From assembly GCF_018882465.1 (NCBI RefSeq), contig NZ_JACVOK010000002.1:62001-126000 (forward strand): a DNA stretch of 64,000 bases, read 5' to 3'. The stretch is from Polynucleobacter sp. 73C-SIWE. GTDB lineage: Bacteria > Pseudomonadota > Gammaproteobacteria > Burkholderiales > Burkholderiaceae. The notes under the pieces are model-generated. The model was given only the letters and a program-made list of their open reading frames with translations. It made no database searches and was not told where the DNA came from. The translations under genes and the position numbers were made by a program. Shown here piece by piece: positions 48,353-55,610 of the stretch. Position 1 is the first letter of the stretch, and the number at the start of each line of letters is the position of its first letter.

Positions 48353-49177
48353 TTATTTCTTGGCATTTGGGAAGAAAAGCTGTTCACCATCAATCTTGTA
48401 GCTGGCAATCACTTCCTGCCCATTTTTAGAGATCAACCAGTCAATAAACTCTTGTCCCTGGGCTTTCTTCACGCTAGGAAACTTAGCTGGGTTGACCAGC
48501 ATCACACCATATTGATTAAAGAGCTTAGGGTCGCCTTGCACTAGGATCGTTAAATCACCACGGTTCTTAAAGCTAATCCAAGTTCCACGGTCGGCCAAGA
48601 TATAGCCATTCATCGCAGAAGCAGTGTTGAGGGCAGGACCCATACCAGAACCCGTTTCTTTGTACCAAGCAGTGCCAGGGGCGATAGCGATGCCAGCACC
48701 TTTCCAGTAACGCAGTTCGGCAGCATGTGTGCCGCTCTTATCGCCACGCGATACAAATGGCGCTTGAGCACCAGCAATCTTTTGTAGAGCCACTTGAATA
48801 TCTTTGCCACCACCCACTTTTGCAGGATCTGATTTAGGCCCGATGAGGACAAAATCGTTGTACATCACTTCATAGCGTTTTGTGGAGAATCCGTCTTCAA
48901 CAAACTTTTCTTCAGCAGCCTTGTCATGAACAAACACAACATCGGCATCGCCACGACGTCCAATATCGAGAGCCTGACCAGTACCTACCGCAACGACTTT
49001 GGCATCAATCCCCGTTTTCATTTTAAAAATAGGAAGGATGAAGTTAAAGAGGCCACTTTGCTCAGTAGAGGTAGTGGATGACACCACAATGCTTTTTTCT
49101 TGGGCATACACCTGAGAACTGCCTATCAAGATTGTTACCAGGACGCCAATAAATAGATTTGAGATTAGCTTTTTCAT
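48353..49177 (-). CDS. tupA: Tungstate ABC transporter substrate-binding protein
   Basis: A 274-residue periplasmic receptor. Seen after the signal peptide (cleavage after VYAQ): IVVSSTTSTEQSGLFNF, the TTST motif that marks tungstate receptors; GTGQALDIGRRGDADVVFVH, YNDFVLIGPKSDPA and FVSRGDKSGTHAAELRYWK. I start at the ATG at 49177; a TTG at 49186 is in frame. Its membrane and ATPase partners are not adjacent and are probably TupB/TupC at 12781-14176. Confidence 0.9.
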   Translation of the reverse strand: MKKLISNLFIGVLVTILIGSSQVYAQEKSIVVSSTTSTEQSGLFNFILPIFKMKTGIDAKVVAVGTGQALDIGRRGDADVVFVHDKAAEEKFVEDGFSTKRYEVMYNDFVLIGPKSDPAKVGGGKDIQVALQKIAGAQAPFVSRGDKSGTHAAELRYWKGAGIAIAPGTAWYKETGSGMGPALNTASAMNGYILADRGTWISFKNRGDLTILVQGDPKLFNQYGVMLVNPAKFPSVKKAQGQEFIDWLISKNGQEVIASYKIDGEQLFFPNAKK

Positions 49178-49213
49178 AGGACTCAATAAATAGTTGATTA
49201 AAACGATATCATC

Positions 49214-49256
49214 GCATACATTAATACTTATTGAATATGCAAAAAATTACATATGC
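49214..49256. promoter_or_regulatory. Candidate regulator sites between tupA and the ModE-like gene
   Basis: GCATA (49214-49218), TATGC (49236-49240) and TATGC (49252-49256, overlapping the ATG) form an inverted repeat plus an extra half-site. CGATATCATCG (49204-49214) is close by. It is a natural place for autoregulation by the divergent regulator; not a match to the E. coli ModE box. Confidence 0.3.
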
Positions 49257-50275
49257 AAATTGAGATCCGTCCTACGTTAGTTGTTCAATCCCAGGCTGAG
49301 GGCAGGGGCTCTATAGACTTGATTTGGCTCTCGCGTCTCCTCAAGGACATAGGAAGTGGCAGCTCTTTAGTAGTGGCAAGTAAGAAATCCGGCACCTCTT
49401 ATCGGGGTGCCTGGGGAAAATTAAATCAAGTTGAAGCCAGCTTGGGTATGCCTTTGATTGTGAGAACCAAAGGCCATGGATCAATATTGACTGAATTTGG
49501 AACTTTCTTCCTTCAGTTTATTGATGAGATGCAAGCCAATCATCATGAGAGTGGTAATGCCTATCAGGACATTTTGCTAAAAGAAATTAAAAAGATAGAA
49601 AAATCAGAAAGTGCTCGATGGAAATTTCTATCGAGTAGCGATTCCATCATTCAAAGAGCGGTAGCAGAGGTTAAGGGTTTTGATTTAAAAATTGCTGGCT
49701 CAGGAGAATCTTTAGAGAAGTTATTGAATAATGAAGCACATATTGCTGGCTACCATGTCTCAGATGAAAAAAGTTCAAAAGCTATTCATCGTCGATTATC
49801 AAAAAGTGGAATACAAATCTATCCTGTCATGAAGCGCACACAGGGGCTGATTGTTAAAAAAGGAAATCCTTTGCGGATACGTTCAATAGATGATTTGGTG
49901 GACCGAAAGGTACGATTTATTAATCGACAAATTGGTTCTGGCACTAGATTGCTCTTGGATACCTTGCTCATGGAGGAGGGAATTGAGCCTTCTGACATTA
50001 ATGGTTATTTACATGAGGAGTTCACTCACTCTGCAGTAGCGAATGCCATTTTGGCAAGTAAAGCAGATGTAGGAATGGGTGTTAAGAATGTCGCCATAGA
50101 AAATGGGCTGGGATTTGTGCCTTTGAAAGATGAAATTTTCTTCATCGCCATGCATAGAGAGATGGTTTCTCAGTCCGATGCTTCAAAATTGATTCGGAAG
50201 ATTCGGAGTTACTCTGGTGAGACTCCAGGTTATAAAGCGATTAGCCTGAATCGCCAGATTGAAGGCTGGTTATAA
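49253..50275 (+). CDS. ModE-like regulator fused to a periplasmic-binding-protein-like domain
   Basis: A 340-residue DNA-binding protein. Residues about 15-95 form a LysR/ModE-type winged helix with TSYRGAWGKLNQVEASLG and the PLIVRTKGHGSILTEFG wing. From about 120 on is a PBP-like sensor (PF12727 type): IAGSGESLEKLL, RTQGLIVKKGNPLRIRS, VRFINRQIGSGTRLLLD, HSAVANAILASKADVGMG. It resembles molybdate-responsive regulators that sense the anion directly. Divergent from tupA, and 29 bases before modA. Probably represses oxyanion uptake genes. Confidence 0.82.
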   Translation: MQIEIRPTLVVQSQAEGRGSIDLIWLSRLLKDIGSGSSLVVASKKSGTSYRGAWGKLNQVEASLGMPLIVRTKGHGSILTEFGTFFLQFIDEMQANHHESGNAYQDILLKEIKKIEKSESARWKFLSSSDSIIQRAVAEVKGFDLKIAGSGESLEKLLNNEAHIAGYHVSDEKSSKAIHRRLSKSGIQIYPVMKRTQGLIVKKGNPLRIRSIDDLVDRKVRFINRQIGSGTRLLLDTLLMEEGIEPSDINGYLHEEFTHSAVANAILASKADVGMGVKNVAIENGLGFVPLKDEIFFIAMHREMVSQSDASKLIRKIRSYSGETPGYKAISLNRQIEGWL

Positions 50276-50304
50276 ATGAATAGCGGGGCTAGAATAGTTT
50301 TGCT

Positions 50305-51060
50305 ATGAAATTCCGTCTCTACTATTTACTTGCCCCTTTATTCTTCTGTGCAAATCTTGTGTGGGCGCAAACGACAACTGTAGCGGTTGCAGCCAATATG
50401 AAGGATGCGTTTAGCGAAATCAGTCTAGCCTATAAGGCCGCAGGTAATTCTGAGCCTAGGATTGTGTATGGCTCATCCGGCAATTTTTCAGCACAGATTA
50501 TGAATGGCGCCCCATTTAAGTTATTCATATCTGCTGATGAATATTTTCCGCTTGAGCTCTATAAACAGGGTAAGACAATCGACGATGGTCTTGTATACGC
50601 TATTGGTAAGTTGGCGATCATCTCCAAAAACTCCACTGGGATACGATTACTTGATAACAAGTCTGAATTGATCAAGGCAATCAATAAAGCGAATAAGATT
50701 GCCATTGCTAAGCCTGAGCTAGCGCCCTATGGAAGAGCTGCTGTGGAGTATCTCAAGGCAGAGGGGCTATGGAATATTGCTAAAGATAAGTTGATCTATG
50801 CAGATAATGTTGGTATTGCAACGATGTACGTAGTAACGGGCGCGGCTGATTTGGGCTTTACTGCGCTATCTTTAGCAAGGTCTGCAGAGGTTAGCAAAGA
50901 GACAAGCTATATTCTTCCTAGCAGTAATTTATATGAGCCAATTAAACAGAGAATGGTTTTAATCAAAAACGCTCCACGGGAGGCAGTAACGCTTTATCAA
51001 TTCATGCAAAGCCCTCAAGCGAAATTGATTCTTCAGAGGTACGGTTACAGTACCCCTTAA
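50305..51060 (+). CDS. modA: Molybdate ABC transporter substrate-binding protein
   Basis: A 251-residue periplasmic receptor (Sec signal ending LVWAQ). Seen: VAVAANMKDAFSEIS, IVYGSSGNFSAQIMNGAPFKLFISADEYF (Ser/Ala ligand residues of ModA), AIAKPELAPYGRAAVEYL and DNVGIATMYVVTGAADLGFTALS. No ModB or ModC gene is nearby. It is probably transcribed with the upstream regulator and may share another oxyanion transporter. Confidence 0.92.
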   Translation: MKFRLYYLLAPLFFCANLVWAQTTTVAVAANMKDAFSEISLAYKAAGNSEPRIVYGSSGNFSAQIMNGAPFKLFISADEYFPLELYKQGKTIDDGLVYAIGKLAIISKNSTGIRLLDNKSELIKAINKANKIAIAKPELAPYGRAAVEYLKAEGLWNIAKDKLIYADNVGIATMYVVTGAADLGFTALSLARSAEVSKETSYILPSSNLYEPIKQRMVLIKNAPREAVTLYQFMQSPQAKLILQRYGYSTP

Positions 51061-51133
51061 TTTTTGATTTTTCGCCTCTTTTCTCAATTTAGGCTACAGT
51101 CTTAGGTATTCATTTGTTTAAGAGAGCCTCTAC

Positions 51134-51529
51134 ATGAAACTAAAGTCCACTGTATTTCTGCTATCTAGCTTCCTAGGTGTTTTTCTTGTTGGATCGGTGC
51201 ATGCCCAGTCTGGCGAAAATACGTATAAGCAAGTCTGTGCAAGCTGCCATGGGGCTGGCGTTCTGAATGCTCCTAAGCTTGGAGATAAAGCAAAGTGGGC
51301 GCCACTGATTGCTGAGGGGCAAGTAATACTGACGGCACATGGTTATGTTGGGGTGCGATCTATGCCTGCTAAAGGCGGTAATCCTAATCTAAGTATCGAA
51401 GGATTTGCTGATGCCTTAGTTTATATGGTGAATAACTCAGGTGGTAACTGGAAGTCGCCGAATGCGCAAACCATTGCAGCTATCAATAAAGAAGTTGAGG
51501 CTCGCAAAGCAGGATTAAATAAGAAGTAA
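51134..51529 (+). CDS. Cytochrome c5-like protein
   Basis: A 131-residue exported class I cytochrome c: signal peptide (cleavage after VHAQ), haem site VCASCHGAG (CxxCH), and the distal Met in RSMPAKGGNPNLS, as in c5/cytochrome c_555 types. Small diffusible electron carrier in the periplasm, perhaps between the quinol oxidase and other enzymes. Single gene, adjacent to modA only by position. Confidence 0.9.
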   Translation: MKLKSTVFLLSSFLGVFLVGSVHAQSGENTYKQVCASCHGAGVLNAPKLGDKAKWAPLIAEGQVILTAHGYVGVRSMPAKGGNPNLSIEGFADALVYMVNNSGGNWKSPNAQTIAAINKEVEARKAGLNKK

Positions 51530-51592
51530 GACAGCAGAGCGATCAGTTCATTCAGCGCTAAGAAGCACTCCTAGCGCTGAATATTCAATGGC

Positions 51593-52591
51593 TTAGTCCG
51601 CTTTAATTCCAGCATCCTTGATTACTTTAGCCCACATATTCAATTCTCTTTGAATTCGCTTTGCTGAATCAGCTGGCGTAAGGTAGTTCACATATACGCC
51701 AGCAGCTAACATGCGCTCTTGTACATCGGGGCGCTGCAAAATCACTTTGATATCGTTATTGAGTTTGTCAATAATCGGTTTTGGCGTACCTGCAGGAGCC
51801 AAAATTCCGAACATGCTCACAACATCAAAGTTGGGTAAGCCAGTAGCTTCGGTAATAGTTGGCACATCAGGTAACTGACTAATACGTTTAGCAGTGGTTA
51901 CTGCTAAAGCTCTTAATTGGCCAGCTTGAATAAATTGCAGTGCCGCCGGAACAGTCTCGGACATGGTGAGTACTTGACCGCCTACCAGGTCTGTCATAGC
52001 AGGACCGCTACCTTTATAGGGCACATGCAAGAGATCCAAGCCTAATTGTGCGCGGAACATTTCCATTGCTAGGCGTTGTGGTGCACCTGCGCCCGAAGAT
52101 GCAAAGGTGAGTTTGCCTGGATTGGCTTTGGCATAAGCGATAAATTCCTTCATATTCTTCACGGGAACAGAAGGGTTCACTACAAACACTAGCGGCACTA
52201 CACCAACAACACCTATAGGCGTAAAATCTTTTTCTAAGTTGTATTTAATGCCATCTTTGTTAAGGTTGGTATTAATCGCATGTGATGTGAGGGCACCCAT
52301 CAATAAGGTGTAACCATCTGCAGGTGACTTAGCCACCATATCCGCACCAATATTGCCGCTATCTCCAGAGCGGTTATCAGGGAGTACTTGCTGACCTAGT
52401 GACTTGGACAGCTCTTGTGCCATGATGCGACCAATCACATCAGTTGCGCCTCCTGGAGGAAAGGGAATCACCAGTCGAACTTGCTTGTCCGGATAGTTCT
52501 TGGTTGCTGCATCGGTTTGCGCTGAGGCATTGCCCATAATGGCAGTGGTGCAAAGTGCAATAAAAAGGGATTTTTGAATTAGTTGTCTCAT
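51593..52591 (-). CDS. Bug/TctC-type tripartite tricarboxylate receptor 1
   Basis: A 332-residue periplasmic solute-binding protein: signal peptide (cleavage after ASAQT), VRLVIPFPPGGATDVIGR (ligand loop), VLPDNRSGDSGNIGADMV, TFASSGAGAPQRLAMEMF, HVPYKGSGPAMTDLVGGQV and LPDVPTITEATGLPNF. Binds small carboxylates; ligand unknown. No TctA/TctB membrane genes nearby, as usual for Bug proteins. Confidence 0.92.
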   Translation of the reverse strand: MRQLIQKSLFIALCTTAIMGNASAQTDAATKNYPDKQVRLVIPFPPGGATDVIGRIMAQELSKSLGQQVLPDNRSGDSGNIGADMVAKSPADGYTLLMGALTSHAINTNLNKDGIKYNLEKDFTPIGVVGVVPLVFVVNPSVPVKNMKEFIAYAKANPGKLTFASSGAGAPQRLAMEMFRAQLGLDLLHVPYKGSGPAMTDLVGGQVLTMSETVPAALQFIQAGQLRALAVTTAKRISQLPDVPTITEATGLPNFDVVSMFGILAPAGTPKPIIDKLNNDIKVILQRPDVQERMLAAGVYVNYLTPADSAKRIQRELNMWAKVIKDAGIKAD

Positions 52592-52632
52592 ATCTTATTT
52601 TTTTATATAGGTTTGTAATACGAGTTCATATT

Positions 52633-52980
52633 ATGACCAAAATTGAGCTTCCTGTGCTAGATCAAGGAATGATGGATTTCACTAATTACAATGGATCCAT
52701 GAATCTTGAACCCCACCAGATTGAAGTTATTGGTTATTGCGCTGCATTCTTAACCACGATCGCCTTTTTGCCCCAAGCAATACAGTCTTGGCGCACCCGG
52801 GATTTATCAGGGGTGTCATTGGGCATGTACTCTCTATTTACTGCTGGGGTGGGGCTTTGGCTGATTTATGGCCTGATTATTGAGAAGTGGCCCCTAATAC
52901 TGGCAAATGCCTTGACCTTCGCTTTGGCTCTGAGCATCTTGTTGCTGAAATTGCGTCATACTTCAAAACATCGTAAATAA
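52633..52980 (+). CDS. SemiSWEET / PQ-loop sugar transporter-like protein
   Basis: A 115-residue membrane protein, three helices forming one SemiSWEET unit: EVIGYCAAFLTTIAFLPQAIQSWRTRD (PQ motif), SLGMYSLFTAGVGLWLIYGL and WPLILANALTFALALSILL. Dimers form sugar-type transporters. The true start may be the ATG at 52699 (MNLEPHQ), giving the usual length of about 93 residues; the first 22 residues are unlike the family. Confidence 0.85.
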   Translation: MTKIELPVLDQGMMDFTNYNGSMNLEPHQIEVIGYCAAFLTTIAFLPQAIQSWRTRDLSGVSLGMYSLFTAGVGLWLIYGLIIEKWPLILANALTFALALSILLLKLRHTSKHRK

Positions 52981-53014
52981 ACACTAATCCACAGCATCCC
53001 ATAGAAAGGGTTTT

Positions 53015-53707
53015 ATGAGTTCAGCATTTGTGATTGACCCACCACCAGTAGTGTCGCTGCCAGTGACTGGCGATACCCGTCGTTTTGCAGTAAATCGCAT
53101 CTATTGTGTTGGTCGCAACTATGCAGACCATGCGCGCGAAATGGGTCATGATCCGGATCGTGAGCCGCCATTCTTTTTTATGAAGCCAGCCAACTCTATC
53201 GTGACTGACGGCAAAGATATGGCTTACCCAAATTTATCTAAAGATGTGCACCACGAAATTGAAATGGTAGTTGCCATTGGTAAAGGTGGTGCCAATATTT
53301 CTGCTGATAAAGCCCTGGATCACGTATATGGTTATGGCGTTGGCTTAGATATGACAAGACGTGATTTACAAGGTGAGGCCAAAAAGATGGGGCGCCCGTG
53401 GGATACAGGCAAGGCATTTGATCAGGCAGCTCCTTGTGGAGAAATCACTCCGGTCACAAAGTGCGGCCATCCATCGAAAGGCGCCGTCAAACTTTTGGTG
53501 AATGGGGAAGTGCGTCAAGAGGGTGACTTAAACCAGCTCATTTGGAATGTGCCCGATACTATTGCTTACCTTTCTACTTTGTTTACTTTAGAGCCAGGCG
53601 ACTTAATCTACTCAGGTACTCCCGCAGGAGTTGGTCCAGTGAAGAAGGGTGATGTACTGATTGGAAGTGTTGAAGGCTTAGCTAATTTAAATACTAAAGT
53701 TATTTAA
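53015..53707 (+). CDS. Fumarylacetoacetate hydrolase (FAH) family enzyme
   Basis: A 230-residue metal-dependent hydrolase. Seen: IYCVGRNYADHAREMGHDP, PPFFFMKPANSIV, VHHEIEMVVAIGKGG (metal-binding Glu residues), GVGLDMTRRDLQ, and LIYSGTPAGVGPVKKGD. Layout fits fumarylpyruvate hydrolase-type enzymes of aromatic acid breakdown; the natural substrate is not fixed by neighbours. Confidence 0.9.
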   Translation: MSSAFVIDPPPVVSLPVTGDTRRFAVNRIYCVGRNYADHAREMGHDPDREPPFFFMKPANSIVTDGKDMAYPNLSKDVHHEIEMVVAIGKGGANISADKALDHVYGYGVGLDMTRRDLQGEAKKMGRPWDTGKAFDQAAPCGEITPVTKCGHPSKGAVKLLVNGEVRQEGDLNQLIWNVPDTIAYLSTLFTLEPGDLIYSGTPAGVGPVKKGDVLIGSVEGLANLNTKVI

Positions 53708-53764
53708 TATTTGATGCGCCGGCAAATTTGATGTCCTGGCGGCGGTCTGCGCTAGAATTCTTCT

Positions 53765-53923
53765 ATGTATATGTTCCTGCCTTTTCTGACAGCGTTGATC
53801 GGACTTATTTTGGTCTGGTTTGAAAAGCGTCTGGCGGGCTTGGTCCTATTAGCTATTACCGTTGGAATCCTACTTGTCTGGTTCCACTCTCATGCAACTA
53901 CTCATCTCAATCTCAGCCTGTGA
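53765..53923 (+). CDS. DUF5993 small membrane protein upstream of dsbB
   Basis: A 52-residue protein with two hydrophobic helices (FLPFLTALIGLILVWF, LVLLAITVGILLVWF), a positive loop between them (EKRLAG) and a His-containing tail. It matches the DUF5993 type of small membrane protein found upstream of DsbB. Its TGA overlaps the GTG start of dsbB by three bases (GTGA), so translation is coupled. It may form a partner subunit of DsbB. Confidence 0.78.
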   Translation: MYMFLPFLTALIGLILVWFEKRLAGLVLLAITVGILLVWFHSHATTHLNLSL

Positions 53924-54483
53924 GTAAGACTTCTTTTCCGTCTTTGGCCGCACTTGGCAATCAACTGGCTCTCATTGCAATTATTGGAGTTCTGTCTTAC
54001 GCCTTTGTGGATCAGCTTTATTTTGGCGAGTTGCCTTGCCCACTCTGCCTAATGCAGCGTATTGGATTTGTAATCATTGGCTTTGCCTTAGTTCTCAATA
54101 TTCGCTGTGGTGCACACTCGGCCCATTATGGTTGGGGCATTATTGGCGGTCTTATAGGGATGATGGTTTCATTACGCCAGGTGCTTTTGCATATCTTGCC
54201 TGGAGATAAAGGCTATGGATCTACCTTTTTGGAGTTGCATTTTTATACCTGGGCCTTTGTTGGCTATATCGGCTTGCTATTAGGCCTTGCAATTTTGCTC
54301 ATGTTGCCTAATCGCGATGTTCGTTCTCGTTCCATGTTTGCAAATACCTTAGTAATCATCTTTATCCTATTGGTAGCCGGTAATTTAATTTCTACCTTAT
54401 TGGAGTGCGGCATCGGCCCCTGTGCTGATGATCCTGTGAAGTATGAGGGCTTACTTTGGTTGCGCAACCGCTTCAGTTTTTAA
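53920..54483 (+). CDS. dsbB: Disulfide bond formation protein B
   Basis: A 187-residue four-helix inner-membrane protein that reoxidises DsbA using quinone. The first periplasmic pair is CPLC (in ELPCPLCLMQR); a second pair lies near the C-terminal loop in LLECGIGPCADDP. The start is GTG at 53920, overlapping the DUF5993 stop. Here the second pair lies close to the C-terminus, as in the DUF5993-associated short DsbB branch. Confidence 0.9.
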   Translation: MSKTSFPSLAALGNQLALIAIIGVLSYAFVDQLYFGELPCPLCLMQRIGFVIIGFALVLNIRCGAHSAHYGWGIIGGLIGMMVSLRQVLLHILPGDKGYGSTFLELHFYTWAFVGYIGLLLGLAILLMLPNRDVRSRSMFANTLVIIFILLVAGNLISTLLECGIGPCADDPVKYEGLLWLRNRFSF

Positions 54484-54491
54484 TAAAGCCG

Positions 54492-55484
54492 ATGACACCA
54501 TTTTCCAGGCTAATCAAGAGCCTCTTACTTGCTGTGTTCATTTGCTCTGGCGTATCAAACGCCCACTCACAAGTAAAGACAGTCTGGCCTAAGCAGGCCA
54601 TCAAGATCATTGTTACTTTTACGCCTGGTGGGGCGCCCGATGTCTTGGCGCGGATCTTGGCTGAAAATTGGCAGCAAAGTTTAGGCGTTCCAGTGCTCGT
54701 AGAAAATCGTCCTGGTTATGGTGGCAATATTGGCGCGGAGTTAGTTGCCAAAAGTGACCCCGATGGTTACACATTGCTCATTGGTACTGTGGGCATTCAT
54801 GCGATTAATGGGGCTCTTTATGACAAGATGTCTTTTGATCCTGTGAAAGATTTCACACCGATTAGTTTCTTGGCAAGTACTCCCAACGTTTTGATCGTGA
54901 ATAAACAACTGGGCGTGAGTAATGTGAATGAGCTCATTGCACTTGCAAAAGCTAAGCCAAATCAATTAACTTTCGGATCTTCTGGTGTTGGTACCTCTTT
55001 GCACATGTCCGGTGAGTTGTTTAAAGAAATGGCAGGAATTGATATTCGTCATATTCCTTACAAGGGGCGCGCACAATCATTGCCAGATTTAGTGAGCGGA
55101 CGTATCTCGATGCTATTTGATAACTTATCTTCTTCACTACCTTTGATTAAGGCGGGGGAGGTACAGGCTCTAGCGGTGACAACCTTAAAGCGTTCGCCTG
55201 CTGCCCCAGAGATTCCGACGCTAGCTGAGCAGGGATTGCCTGGATTTGAGGCGATTTCATGGTTCTCCTTGATGGCCCCAGCAAATTTGCCCCCATCTAT
55301 TCAAAAGCGTCTTAATCAGTTAACTAGACAAGCTCTGCAAAATCCAGACGTCAAAAATAGACTCCTATCGGGCGGTTTGGATCCTGCTCCTGGCAGTCCT
55401 GAGGACCTCTCCAAATTGATTGCAGCAGAGTCGCGAAAGTGGAGTAGGGTGGTTCAGCAGTCTGGCGCCAAAGTGGAGCCCTAA
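54492..55484 (+). CDS. Bug/TctC-type tripartite tricarboxylate receptor 2
   Basis: A 330-residue periplasmic receptor with signal (cleavage after NAHSQ). Seen: IKIIVTFTPGGAPDVLARIL, VLVENRPGYGGNIGAELV, TFGSSGVGTSLHMSGELFK, HIPYKGRAQSLPDLVSGRI, PEIPTLAEQGLPGFEA. I start at 54492, nine bases after dsbB ends; a longer reading from 54456 would overlap it. Ligand unknown. Confidence 0.92.
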   Translation: MTPFSRLIKSLLLAVFICSGVSNAHSQVKTVWPKQAIKIIVTFTPGGAPDVLARILAENWQQSLGVPVLVENRPGYGGNIGAELVAKSDPDGYTLLIGTVGIHAINGALYDKMSFDPVKDFTPISFLASTPNVLIVNKQLGVSNVNELIALAKAKPNQLTFGSSGVGTSLHMSGELFKEMAGIDIRHIPYKGRAQSLPDLVSGRISMLFDNLSSSLPLIKAGEVQALAVTTLKRSPAAPEIPTLAEQGLPGFEAISWFSLMAPANLPPSIQKRLNQLTRQALQNPDVKNRLLSGGLDPAPGSPEDLSKLIAAESRKWSRVVQQSGAKVEP

Positions 55485-55610
55485 AATCCTCTTTTCTTGT
55501 CAGCTTATGTCTCTTTAAAGCGTTATATAGGTAGGACAAAGATCAGGCGCTACAAATTCAAGATATTCGATTGAAAACTTATTCATCAGACCCTTTCTAA
55601 TCGACCCAAT

